From: Mycolicibacterium hippocampi
Lineage (GTDB): Bacteria; Actinomycetota; Actinomycetes; Mycobacteriales; Mycobacteriaceae
DNA: 64,000 nucleotides
NCBI RefSeq assembly: GCF_010723735.1
Contig: NZ_BLLB01000002.1
Location: 4,216,001 to 4,280,000, forward strand
Direction: 5' to 3'
In this document: in pieces, positions 25,664 through 33,867 of the stretch
Position numbering within the stretch: the stretch's first letter is position 1
Layout of the letters: the number at the start of each line of letters is the position of its first letter
Notes under the pieces: generated by a model
The model's database searches: none
What the model was told of the DNA's origin: nothing
What the model saw: only the letters and a program-made list of their open reading frames with translations
Position numbers and translations under genes: made by a program

Positions 25664-26041
25664 TCACTCCTCCACAATCACCGTGATGCGCTGATAGTGA
25701 CCGGGCTCCGCCGGCCCGGCCGGTTCGGGCGGGGGTTGCCCCTCCGGTGGTGGCCCGTCGGGTTGCGGCGGGGTCCCGGCACCGTCGAGGTTGTCGATCA
25801 TCGCCTTGACCACCGTCAGCAATGCGACGCTGTGCTCGGCGAGCACGTTGAGCAGTGGGTGTTGCTCACCGGAGATCAGTGCGGCGAGCGCACACACCGG
25901 GCACCACACCTGCTCGCACTTGCCGGGACCGCCGGCCTGCGCTCTGGCCGCGGCCAACCGCACCGCGGGATCGAGGCGGTCGAGTATCGACTGCGCGAGT
26001 TGCCGCAGTTCGGGACCAATGTCGGAGTGGGAGCCACTCAA
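25664..26041 (-). CDS. Small Cys-motif protein (Rv2183c-type), function unknown
   Basis: 125 residues if started at TTG 26041, which overlaps the ATPase stop (TTGA) and has GGAGGT nine bases upstream; GTG 26050 is an alternative. Seen: an N-terminal helix ELRQLAQSILDRLD, then KCEQVWCPVCALAAL, a C-x5-CPxC arrangement that could bind a metal, then a helix HPLLNVLAEHSVALLTVVKAM, and a Pro/Gly/Glu-rich tail. There is no transmembrane segment. Always seen, in the mycobacterial order I know, next to the ArsA-like ATPase, so the two probably act together. No function is assigned. Confidence 0.75.
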   Translation of the reverse strand: MSGSHSDIGPELRQLAQSILDRLDPAVRLAAARAQAGGPGKCEQVWCPVCALAALISGEQHPLLNVLAEHSVALLTVVKAMIDNLDGAGTPPQPDGPPPEGQPPPEPAGPAEPGHYQRITVIVEE

Positions 26042-27294
26042 GCCGGCCACACCTCCGGGTTCGGTCGGAATCGCACCGTCAACTCGGTGCCGCGCAGCGC
26101 GGCGTCGGTGACGATGCATCGCCTCAGCACCGACGCCAGCCGCACCCGGCGCCGCATCCCGCCGGCGCCGATGATCAGGTCGTCACCGACCCTACCCAAC
26201 GACAGCGCGGAGGAGTCGACCTGCGGCAGTTCCAGCCGCAGCCGGTACACGGCGTCCAGACCGGCGCCCGACTCGCGGTCGACCACAGGCCGCAGCGGGC
26301 CCGGTGGCGGTGACCCATCCCTGCGGCGTGCGCAGTCCAGCAGCTCGCCGAGTGCCTTGGCTCCGATCGGCTCACCCGCCAGATGGGGCACCTGAACCAG
26401 TGCGACGTCGCCGATGACACGGTCGAGTTCGTCGAGCACCACCCGTTGCTCGGAGATGCGTTCGGCGTACCAGTCGAATGCCGGATGCTCGGGAAGGTTG
26501 TGATACTCGAACGAATCGTCTTCGACAAGAAGCTGGTTGACGATGAGCTCGGCCACCTGCACGCCCATCAGGGCCAGCGAGCCCAACGTGCGGACCGCCT
26601 CGGCTGCGACCACCCGCTCGGCCGTCATCACCAGGTGGGCGCTGACCCTCGCCGAGTCGGTGAGCATGGTGCTGAGCTGATCGGTGCCCATGCCGATCCG
26701 CTCGAGCAGGGCCACCACAGCGGCGGTGCGCGCGTCGTCAGCGCCGGACAACCGACGGTGCCTGGGCCAGGCGCGCTCGAGGTACAGGGCGAACGCCGCG
26801 GGCAGCGTGAGCATCCGCATCGCGTCGGCGGTCGAGGCGCAGTCGACGACGACGAGGTCCCACTGCCCCGAGTCGGCGAGTTCGCCGACCTCGTGCAGTC
26901 CGAGCACCTCCTGGACTCCCGGAAATGCGGAAAGCTCTTCTGGCGCAATATCTCCGACGTCGGACTCGGGGAACCTCTCGGAGAGCAGGCCGGCGATCTC
27001 CCGCCACCGCGTGGCCAGCAGCGCCAGGGTGTCGAGGGCGAGAGCGTCCAGCAACCCACCGCCCGATTCCGCGGTGTCGAGTTCGGCGAGCACCCGGGTG
27101 GGCTCGCGCCTGCCGGTGGGGGTGATGGTCGTGCCCAGCACGTCGCCGGTCGAATGCGCCTGGTCGGTGGACACGACCAGCACCCGCATCCCGGTGCGCG
27201 CAGCACGCACAGCCGTGGCGGTCGCCAGCGTCGACTTCCCCACGCCGCCCTTGCCGACGAACAGACTGATCCGGGCTCTGCCGGCCGCACGCAC
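26038..27294 (-). CDS. ArsA/GET3-like ATPase (Rv2184c-type)
   Basis: Cytoplasmic P-loop ATPase of the SIMIBI class, 418 residues from GTG 27294. Seen: the deviant Walker A GKGGVGKST (residues 14-22) characteristic of the ArsA/MinD/GET3 group, the switch region VVSTDQAHSTGDVL (ArsA-type DTDPAHS variant), VVVDCASTADAMRML as the Walker B/switch II analogue, and a C-terminal beta-rich region. GET3 proteins deliver tail-anchored membrane proteins and ArsA drives arsenite export; neither partner is evident here. It overlaps the Cys-motif gene by four bases and follows an SRPBCC gene by 22 bases. Confidence 0.86.
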   Translation of the reverse strand: MRAAGRARISLFVGKGGVGKSTLATATAVRAARTGMRVLVVSTDQAHSTGDVLGTTITPTGRREPTRVLAELDTAESGGGLLDALALDTLALLATRWREIAGLLSERFPESDVGDIAPEELSAFPGVQEVLGLHEVGELADSGQWDLVVVDCASTADAMRMLTLPAAFALYLERAWPRHRRLSGADDARTAAVVALLERIGMGTDQLSTMLTDSARVSAHLVMTAERVVAAEAVRTLGSLALMGVQVAELIVNQLLVEDDSFEYHNLPEHPAFDWYAERISEQRVVLDELDRVIGDVALVQVPHLAGEPIGAKALGELLDCARRRDGSPPPGPLRPVVDRESGAGLDAVYRLRLELPQVDSSALSLGRVGDDLIIGAGGMRRRVRLASVLRRCIVTDAALRGTELTVRFRPNPEVWPA

Positions 27295-27316
27295 CGCGTC
27301 GGCGGCGTGCCCGTCC

Positions 27317-27754
27317 TCAGTCAGCCTCGACTCGTTTCTTGAGGTCCTTCAGCGCGGTATCGGTCAGGCGCCGTTCAGCTTTGCGCTTCAGCAGGCCGAT
27401 CATCGGGATGATCAGGTCGACCGCCAACTCGTAAGTGACATCGGTGCCAGATCCCTTGGGCGAAAGCCGATACGCACCCTCCAGAGACTTCAGCAAGGTG
27501 CTCGACACCAGCGACCACGTCACGGAGTCCCGGTCGGCAGGCCACTGGTAGGCCAGCACCATGGTGTCCTTGAGCACCGCGGCATCCAGGACCAGCCGGG
27601 CCACCTTCGGGTAGCCGGCCTCGTCGGCCTCGAGGACCTCGGCCTCTTTGTACTCGGCGACCCAGTCCGGGTACGAGCCGATGTCGGCGATCACGTCCAT
27701 CACCGTCGAAGGGTCGGCATCGATGAAAATGGTCTGCGCCGTCTTGTCCGCCAC
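27317..27754 (-). CDS. SRPBCC (START-like) lipid-binding protein (Rv2185c-type)
   Basis: 145 residues from GTG 27754. Secondary-structure pattern and motifs match the polyketide cyclase/START-like fold: FIDADPSTVMDVIADIGSYPDW at the N-terminus, alternating beta strands with VTWSLV and YRLSP, and a long C-terminal amphipathic helix (IPMIGLLKRKAERRL). Members hold a hydrophobic ligand in a deep cavity. No catalytic residues are evident. Probably co-transcribed with the ATPase and acyltransferase genes downstream; a second SRPBCC gene lies 103 bases upstream. Confidence 0.85.
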   Translation of the reverse strand: MADKTAQTIFIDADPSTVMDVIADIGSYPDWVAEYKEAEVLEADEAGYPKVARLVLDAAVLKDTMVLAYQWPADRDSVTWSLVSSTLLKSLEGAYRLSPKGSGTDVTYELAVDLIIPMIGLLKRKAERRLTDTALKDLKKRVEAD

Positions 27755-27857
27755 TGAATCAATCCCCGCTAGGTCTGGTCGCTGGCCAAAAATCTACTCT
27801 CCCCTCCCGGGATCGGCCCCCGTACTCACGATTGAGGGGCCCGACCCGGGACCGGCC

Positions 27858-28256
27858 TCACGCCAGCCGGGATACCCCGACCGGACGTCCGGCCTCCAAC
27901 CGGTGCTTGACCTCGAAGGCCATGTCCTTGCCTGCCACCCGGCGCCGGTGGTTCATCTTGGCGAGGTTCATCTTCGCCAGCTCCCACGCCGCGGCTCCCG
28001 ACGGCTCGGCATGCAGGAAGTAGTGCAACACCACACCATCGGGGCCGTGGCGCGTCTTTTCCAGCCAGATCTCCATGGTCCCCGTCAGCGCACCGGTCAC
28101 CGTCCACCGTTGCCCGACCTCACCGCGGTCCTCGACGACCGTCAGGCGCAGGTCGGGCCACCACCGCGACCAGCTCACCGGGTCGGCGACGGCCCTGCCG
28201 ACCTCGGCCGGATCGGCCGCGATGAAGGTCTCATCGGCGATCTGGATGCTGTTCAT
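27858..28256 (-). CDS. Second SRPBCC (START-like) protein (Rv2186c-type)
   Basis: 132 residues from ATG 28256 (MNSIQIADETF); a TTG three codons upstream is an alternative. Seen: ADETFIAADPAEVGRAVAD at the N-terminus and WWPDLRLTVVEDRG, a pattern shared with the neighbouring SRPBCC protein, and a C-terminal helix-rich segment with KMNHRRRVAGKD. Likely a lipid or hydrophobic-ligand binding protein. It is the first gene of the minus-strand set ending in plsC and is divergent from fadD15 (109 bases). No promoter could be fixed. Confidence 0.82.
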   Translation of the reverse strand: MNSIQIADETFIAADPAEVGRAVADPVSWSRWWPDLRLTVVEDRGEVGQRWTVTGALTGTMEIWLEKTRHGPDGVVLHYFLHAEPSGAAAWELAKMNLAKMNHRRRVAGKDMAFEVKHRLEAGRPVGVSRLA

Positions 28257-28365
28257 GACAGACAAGCTTCACACATCACCGGTCCTGCCCCGGTGCTGGC
28301 CGACTAGGCTGGACACGGCAACACCTTTTGTCGAGCCGCCTGAGAATCACGAGAGGGCCTCCACC

Positions 28366-30195
28366 GTGCGCGAGTTCAGCGTTCCCGCATCATTCACCGT
28401 CGGCGAGCACGACAACATCGTCAGCTCCGTCTATACCCACGAGCGCGACAATCCCGACCACGTGATCTTCCAGCGCCTCGTGGACGGCAACTGGGCCGAT
28501 GTGACCTGCCGCCAGGCGGCTGACCAGATCCGTTCTGTGGCAAACGGTTTGATGGCCCACGGGGTCCAGCCCGGCGATCGCGTGGCGATCCTGTCCGCAA
28601 CCCGCTACGAATGGCCGATCCTGGACTTCGCCATCCTGTCGATCGGCGCCGTGACGGTGCCCATCTACGAGACCAGCTCCGCGGAGCAGGTGCAGTTCGT
28701 GCTGGCCGACTCCGGCGCGGTCGCGGCGTTCGCCGAGACCGATGCGCATGTCGGCCGGATCGAGCAGCTACGAGACCAGTTACCGCAGCTGCGCAAGGTC
28801 TACTGCATCGAGGGCCAGGGCCCGGCGGCCCTCGACGAGCTCGCCGACGCGGGCCGGGACGTCGAGGCCACCGCCGTCGACGAGCGGCTCGCCGCGATCC
28901 GGTCTGCCGACCCGGCGACACTGATCTACACCTCGGGCACCACCGGGCGTCCCAAGGGCTGCCAGCTGACACACTCCAACCTGCTCTACGAGATCCGCGG
29001 CGCCAAGGCGTGCTTCCCCGATCACCTGGCCAAGGGCGAGAAGCTGCTGGTGTTCCTGCCGCTGGCCCATGTGCTGGCCCGCGCACTGACCGTCGCCGCT
29101 TTCTCCGGCGGGGTGACGCTGGGCTTCACCAGCGACATCAAGAACCTGGTGCCGATGCTGGCGGTGTTCAAGCCGACGCTGGTGGTGTCGGTGCCGCGGG
29201 TGTTCGAGAAGGTGTACAACACCGCCGAACAGAACGCAGAAAACGACGGCAAGGGCAAGATCTTCCAGATCGCCGCCGACACCGCGATCGAATGGAGCAA
29301 GGCCCAGGACAGCGGTGGCGCCGGGTTGCTGCTCAAGCTCAAGCACGCGGTGTTCGACAAGCTCGTCTACGGGAAGCTGCGTGCTGCCCTCGGCGGCAAC
29401 TGCCACGCCGCGATCTCCGGCGGCGCACCGCTGGGGGCGCGGTTGGGGCACTTCTACCGCGGTGTCGGCCTGTCCATCTACGAGGGCTACGGACTCACCG
29501 AGACCAGCGCGGCGATCACCGTGAACCGGGTGGGCGAGCTGAGGGTCGGTTCGGTGGGCAAGCTGCTGCCCGGCAACAGCATGAAGCTGGGTGACGACGG
29601 CGAGCTGCTGGTCAAGGGTGGCGTCGTGTTCGGCGGCTACTGGGGCAATGAGGAAGAGACGAAGGCGGTGTTCACCGCGGACGCAAGGAGCGAAAACGGC
29701 ACCGGGGACTGGTTCCACACCGGCGACCTCGGCACGATCGACGACGACGGGTTCCTGACGATCGTCGGTCGCAAGAAGGAGATCATCGTGACCGCCGGCG
29801 GCAAGAACGTCGCGCCCGCGTTGCTCGAGGACCGGCTGCGGGCGCACCCGCTGATCAGCCAGGCGATGTGTGTCGGCGATGCGAAGCCGTTCATCGCGTC
29901 GCTGATCACCATCGACCCCGAGGCGTTCCCCGGCTGGAAGGAACGCCACGGCAAGGCCGCAGACGCCTCGGTATCCGATCTGACCACCGATCCGGACCTG
30001 TGCTCGGAGGTCGAGCTGGCGGTCAAGGAGGCCAATCAGGCTGTGTCGAAGGCCGAGCAGATCCGCAAGTTCCGCATTCTGCCGGTCGACTTCACCGAGG
30101 ACACCGGTGAGCTGACACCCACCCTGAAGGTCAAGCGCAAGGTCGTCGCGGAGAAGTTCGCAGCTGACATCGACGCGCTCTACGCAAAGGGTTAG
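28366..30195 (+). CDS. fadD15: Long-chain fatty-acid--CoA ligase FadD15
   Basis: Activates long-chain fatty acids to acyl-CoA through an acyl-adenylate. 609 residues from GTG 28366, supported by GAGAGGG upstream and by the conserved mycobacterial N-terminus REFSVPASFTVGEHDN. Seen: AMP-binding motif YTSGTTGRPKG (residues 188-198), GYGLTETS, the adenylate-forming signature TGDLGTIDDDGFLTIVGRKKE, and the C-terminal Lys region TPTLKVKRK. Relative to M. tuberculosis FadD15 there is a short hydrophilic insertion (ARSENGTG) just before the FHTGD motif. A possible -10, TAGGCT, lies at 28305-28310. Divergent from the SRPBCC operon. Confidence 0.95.
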   Translation: MREFSVPASFTVGEHDNIVSSVYTHERDNPDHVIFQRLVDGNWADVTCRQAADQIRSVANGLMAHGVQPGDRVAILSATRYEWPILDFAILSIGAVTVPIYETSSAEQVQFVLADSGAVAAFAETDAHVGRIEQLRDQLPQLRKVYCIEGQGPAALDELADAGRDVEATAVDERLAAIRSADPATLIYTSGTTGRPKGCQLTHSNLLYEIRGAKACFPDHLAKGEKLLVFLPLAHVLARALTVAAFSGGVTLGFTSDIKNLVPMLAVFKPTLVVSVPRVFEKVYNTAEQNAENDGKGKIFQIAADTAIEWSKAQDSGGAGLLLKLKHAVFDKLVYGKLRAALGGNCHAAISGGAPLGARLGHFYRGVGLSIYEGYGLTETSAAITVNRVGELRVGSVGKLLPGNSMKLGDDGELLVKGGVVFGGYWGNEEETKAVFTADARSENGTGDWFHTGDLGTIDDDGFLTIVGRKKEIIVTAGGKNVAPALLEDRLRAHPLISQAMCVGDAKPFIASLITIDPEAFPGWKERHGKAADASVSDLTTDPDLCSEVELAVKEANQAVSKAEQIRKFRILPVDFTEDTGELTPTLKVKRKVVAEKFAADIDALYAKG

Positions 30196-30202
30196 GGCGG
30201 GG

Positions 30203-31339
30203 CTAGAGCAGCCGGGCCAGCCGCTGCGCCTGGGTGTGCCACTGCCAGTTGTCGACGGCCCAGCGGCGGCCTGCTGCGCCCATCTCCGCGGCGCGGCGCG
30301 GCGAGTCGAGCAGGTCGATGACGGCAGCGGCGATCGCACCGACATCCCAGCCGTCCACGACGGTGCCGGTCTGGCCGTCGAGCACCGTCTCCGGCGCGCC
30401 GCCGGACCTGCCGGCCACCACGGGCACGCCGCAGGCCGACGCCTCCAGGTAGACAATGCCCAGCCCCTCGACGTCCAGCCCCGCCCCCCGGGTTCGGCAC
30501 GGCATCGCGAAGACGTCGGCCATGGCGTGATGTGCCGGCAACTCGGCCCCGGGCACGCTGCCGGTGAACAGCACGTGCTCGGCGACGCCGAAGCTGTGCG
30601 CGAGGCGGGTCAGTGTGGTCCGGTACGGCCCCCCGCCGACGATCACCAGCGCCGTGCCCGGCACCCGTTCCCGGATCGCCGGCAGCGCCCGGATCAGCAT
30701 GTCCTGCCCTTTGCGTGGCACCAGCCGTGACAGACACACCACGACCGGGCGCCCGCCGAGCCGGTAGCGCGTCCGCATCTGCGCCCGCGCAACCTCGTCG
30801 GGGACGAAGCGGTCGATGTCCACGCCGGGCGGGACGTGCTCCAGCGCCGCCGCAGGCCCGAACGCCGAGGCGAACCGTCCCCGGGTGTAGGAGCTGATGT
30901 AGGTCACCGCGTCGGTGTCGTTCCCGATGCGTCGCAGCGCCTGCCGTGCCAGCGGCAACATCGACCAGCCGACCTCGTGTCCGTGGGTGCTCGCGATGAC
31001 CCTGCCCGCACCCGCGGCCCGCGCCAGCGGGCTCAACAGCGCCAGCGGCGCAGCGGCGCCGAACCACACCGTGTTGATGTCGCGCTCGGCGATGAGGCGG
31101 CGCATCCGCAGCGCCACCGACGGTTCGGGCACCATCAGGGTTCCCTGGTGTCGGACGATCTCGTACCCGGCAGCAGCGGCAGCGGCGTCGTACTCCGGGG
31201 CGCCCTTCCACTTCGGCGCGTAGACGGTCAGGGTGTGGCCGCCCGCCCCTGTGAGATGGGTGACCAGCGCCTCGAGGTAGGACTGGATCCCACCGCGTCG
31301 AGGCGGAAAGTCGTTGGTGACCAGCAGCACCCGGCTCAT
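30203..31339 (-). CDS. pimB: GDP-mannose-dependent phosphatidylinositol monomannoside mannosyltransferase PimB'
   Basis: Family GT4 (GT-B fold) cytoplasmic enzyme adding the second mannose to phosphatidylinositol mannoside at the inner membrane face. 378 residues from ATG 31339. Seen: N-terminal VTNDFPPRRGGIQSYLE with the donor-side glycine motif, STHGHEVGW, VCLSRLVPRKGQ, VGGGPYR, and the C-terminal EX7E retaining motif in EGLGIVYLE. The frame stays open upstream to 31450 across the antisense of the next gene, so it was cut at ATG 31339, where the family N-terminus begins. It shares the mannolipid pathway with mptA and mptC nearby and is 10 bases from the protease-like gene upstream. Confidence 0.94.
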   Translation of the reverse strand: MSRVLLVTNDFPPRRGGIQSYLEALVTHLTGAGGHTLTVYAPKWKGAPEYDAAAAAAGYEIVRHQGTLMVPEPSVALRMRRLIAERDINTVWFGAAAPLALLSPLARAAGAGRVIASTHGHEVGWSMLPLARQALRRIGNDTDAVTYISSYTRGRFASAFGPAAALEHVPPGVDIDRFVPDEVARAQMRTRYRLGGRPVVVCLSRLVPRKGQDMLIRALPAIRERVPGTALVIVGGGPYRTTLTRLAHSFGVAEHVLFTGSVPGAELPAHHAMADVFAMPCRTRGAGLDVEGLGIVYLEASACGVPVVAGRSGGAPETVLDGQTGTVVDGWDVGAIAAAVIDLLDSPRRAAEMGAAGRRWAVDNWQWHTQAQRLARLL

Positions 31340-31349
31340 CGCGGCCCCG

Positions 31350-32219
31350 TCAACTGTCGCGCCATTGCCGCCATCCGTGCAGCACCGCCGGCAGCTCGAC
31401 GCCGAGCGCCTCGCGCACCGCGGTGGTGATGTCGGCGTGGCCGGGTCCACAGGCCTCGAGGTAGAGCGTCTTCAGCCGGTCGGCTCCGTAGGCGCCGGCA
31501 ACATAGGAGGCGAAGGACCAGGCCCGGTCGTATGCCGCCGAACGGGCCGGGCCCGCGGTGGCGAACTCGGCGTCGGTGGGCAGCTCCGGGGCCACCGGCG
31601 GAGGCGCCGCCGCGGCGGGCCTGCCGACGAAGTCGGCGACTCCCTCGGTGAGCCAGGTCGGCGCATCCGGCGCCGTCTCCGCTCGCGCGGCGTGGTGAAA
31701 GAGTTCGTGGCGCAGCACGATTCGCAGGTCGGACTCGGTCATACCGGCGGCGGCCGGCGAGAACATGATCCGCTCGGCGGTGGTCGTCGCAGCGACGTCG
31801 GTGCCGCCGCCGGCCAGGGTCGCGAACTGTTCGGGTGATCCGGCGACAACGATGTCGAGTTCCCTGGGCCAGTTCTGCCCCCAGAATGCGGTGACGGCGG
31901 CCGTGGCACCGGGCAGTTGCGCCGCGATGCGGTTCAGCAATGCGGCGCCGCCGGGTGCGCCGAGGTCGATCAGCTGGGTGGCCCGGCCGTCCGGTGTGGT
32001 CACCGTGCGCGCCGCAGCGCTCAGCACGTCAGCCGACGGCGACGGGTTCGCCGCGACCGACTGCGACGGCGATGCGACGGCGGGACCGGCAGGCTCGGCC
32101 TGGGACCCGCCCACCAGCAGGACCGCGCAGATCAGTTCGGCGCCGAGAACTGCGCCCAGCCGACGGCGGTCAGCCGCGCGCGCCGTGTCAGTAACGCCGG
32201 ACGTTGTGGATCGGCGCAT
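31350..32219 (-). CDS. Secreted HExxH peptidase-like protein (Rv2189c-type)
   Basis: 289 residues from ATG 32219. Seen: a basic N-terminus with a hydrophobic segment (about residues 20-38) that looks like a signal peptide or anchor, a Ser/Pro/Ala-rich linker, then a domain with RHELFHHA (HExxH at 171-175) and WLTEGVADF with Glu192, the third-ligand pattern of gluzincin (MA-clan) metalloproteases. All three presumed zinc ligands are present, so catalytic activity is plausible but not shown. The start overlaps the 3' end of ripC by 32 bases. Proximity to a peptidoglycan hydrolase suggests an envelope target. Confidence 0.8.
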   Translation of the reverse strand: MRRSTTSGVTDTARAADRRRLGAVLGAELICAVLLVGGSQAEPAGPAVASPSQSVAANPSPSADVLSAAARTVTTPDGRATQLIDLGAPGGAALLNRIAAQLPGATAAVTAFWGQNWPRELDIVVAGSPEQFATLAGGGTDVAATTTAERIMFSPAAAGMTESDLRIVLRHELFHHAARAETAPDAPTWLTEGVADFVGRPAAAAPPPVAPELPTDAEFATAGPARSAAYDRAWSFASYVAGAYGADRLKTLYLEACGPGHADITTAVREALGVELPAVLHGWRQWRDS

Positions 32220-33327
32220 TGTGCACCGGGGCGACTCGCACCGGTGTGCCGTAGGTCGAGGCGTGCACCATCATTCCGTCACCGATGTAGATGCCGACAT
32301 GCGATGCGTCGGAGTAATAGGTGACGAGGTCACCGGGTTGCATCTGATCCGACGACACCGGCTGTCCGCCCCGGGCCAGCGCCTGGCTGGAGTGCGGCAG
32401 CGAGATGCCCGCCTGCTGGAAGGACCACATCACCAGGCCGGAGCAGTCGAAAGCACCCGGCCCCGACCCACCCCAGGAATACGGAGAGCCGACCCGGCTC
32501 AACGCGGCCTGGATGACCGTGCTCGAGTGAGGAGCGCCGGGAGGTGCGATGTCGCCCGGGGGGATCGCGGCTGGGACGTCGGGAAGGGGCTGGGGAGCCG
32601 GCGGCGCGGCCAGCACGGCCGGGTCCTGTCCCGGCGGCATCGGCGCCGGCGGCGCGGGAGGAGGCGGCGGCATCGCGGCGAGCGTCTCGCGCTGGACCGG
32701 CGTCAGCGACTCGTACTGCGCCTTGACCACCGCGATCTGCACCTGCAGCTGGCTCTGCTTGGACTGGAGGTCTGCGCGCACGGCCGCGGCCTGCTCGGCG
32801 GCCGTCTTCGCCTCGGCGGCCGACGCGGCCGAGGCCTGCTCGGCCAGCTGTGTCTGCCGGCCGAGTTCGCGATAGCGCACCATCTGCGCCTGCATCTCGT
32901 GCGCCATCACGCGCTGCACCGACATCTGCTCGATCAGGCCCTGCGGCGACGATGCGGTCAGCATGGCGTCGAAACCGGAGGTGCGACCGCCCATGTACTG
33001 GGCGGCGGCCAGGGTGTCGACCGAGTTCTGGAACGTCGCAAGCTGCTCGCGGGCCGATTCGACGGCCGCGACATCGCTGGCGTGCTTGGCTTCCGCCGCC
33101 TGCTGGACCTGCAGCTTGTTGTCGAGATCGAGCTGCGCCGAGTGCATGGCCTCGGTGGTCTGCTCGGCCTGGCGGGACAGTTCGGTCAACTTCGCCAGCG
33201 CGTCGTCGGCGGGATCAGCCTGCGCCTGTCCGATCATCACCGAAAGGAGAACGGTCAGCCCGGCTATCGCACTGATGACGGGTCGCCAAGAACGACGGGT
33301 GCTGCTGTGCGCGCGAACGAGCCTCAA
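32188..33327 (-). CDS. ripC: Peptidoglycan endopeptidase RipC (NlpC/P60)
   Basis: Secreted hydrolase that cleaves peptidoglycan stem peptides during septation. 379 residues from TTG 33327, with AAGGA upstream; the MRL start matches the mycobacterial N-terminus. Seen: signal peptide (residues 1-37, ending AQA-DPA), a long coiled-coil region (about residues 40-205, Ala/Gln-rich heptads), a Pro-rich linker (215-268), and the NlpC/P60 domain with the catalytic triad Cys295 (FDCSGL), His343 (ASHVGIYIG) and His355. The coiled coil is the kind that docks on FtsEX in known RipC, which activates the enzyme; that is established for mycobacterial RipC. Confidence 0.94.
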   Translation of the reverse strand: MRLVRAHSSTRRSWRPVISAIAGLTVLLSVMIGQAQADPADDALAKLTELSRQAEQTTEAMHSAQLDLDNKLQVQQAAEAKHASDVAAVESAREQLATFQNSVDTLAAAQYMGGRTSGFDAMLTASSPQGLIEQMSVQRVMAHEMQAQMVRYRELGRQTQLAEQASAASAAEAKTAAEQAAAVRADLQSKQSQLQVQIAVVKAQYESLTPVQRETLAAMPPPPPAPPAPMPPGQDPAVLAAPPAPQPLPDVPAAIPPGDIAPPGAPHSSTVIQAALSRVGSPYSWGGSGPGAFDCSGLVMWSFQQAGISLPHSSQALARGGQPVSSDQMQPGDLVTYYSDASHVGIYIGDGMMVHASTYGTPVRVAPVHNAPIHNVRRY

Positions 33328-33480
33328 GATTTGCGTCCTTCAACTGCCGTAACGGAGCCGTCTCGAACTAACACTCAGGTCTCGGATAGGTTACGAAACG
33401 GCATCGGCCTTGTCCATCAGGAGACGCAAATTTAACAGGCGGGGCCGTGATGAGCACAACGCCCGCAGCGGCGCGTGTCA

Positions 33481-33735
33481 TCAGGCAACTCCGGTGCCCT
33501 TCTCCCGGTGGATCGGGACCAGCCGCAATCTCGGGGCCAGCCCCACATCAGCCAGAACCTCCAGCGCCCGACGCTCGTCCATCAGCAAAGTTTCGGGCAC
33601 GCCGAGCAACACGCTGACGACACAGTCCTGGCAACCGGAACCGCGCACTGCGCAGTCGTCGCAGTCGATCGTCACCGTCCCGGTCTCGTCGTCCGGGCCG
33701 GGTCCATCACCCGGCGGCCGCAGTTCCTGTGCCAT
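33481..33735 (-). CDS. Small four-cysteine protein, function unknown
   Basis: 84 residues from ATG 33735. Seen: an acidic, Gly/Pro-rich N-terminus, then TIDCDDCAVRGSGCQDCVVS: C25, C28, C35 and C38 form two CxxC-type pairs (CDDC and CQDC) likely to bind zinc or an Fe-S cluster. The C-terminal half is a helix with LLMDERRALEVLADVGLAPRL. No membrane segment. I do not recognise a named family, and no counterpart is annotated in the M. tuberculosis order as I remember it, although a small gene could have been missed. It lies between ripC and the DnaQ-UvrC gene on the opposite strand to the latter. Confidence 0.75.
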   Translation of the reverse strand: MAQELRPPGDGPGPDDETGTVTIDCDDCAVRGSGCQDCVVSVLLGVPETLLMDERRALEVLADVGLAPRLRLVPIHREKGTGVA

Positions 33736-33867
33736 CGCACCGTCCTCTCGATCGGAGTCATCCGCACGGTATAGACCGGTACCGACAAGTCCGCGACACG
33801 GCGATCGGGGAACCGACATGCGGCGCAGCTGCCGGGGTTTGTCAGGGGTGGCGCTTACCTTCGGCGC

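Noticed and set aside
33329..33431. Inverted 9-bp pair (ATTTGCGTC and GACGCAAAT) flanking the ripC upstream region
   Set aside because: The arms are short, 85 bases apart and imperfect beyond nine bases; a chance match is likely and no binding site is recognised.
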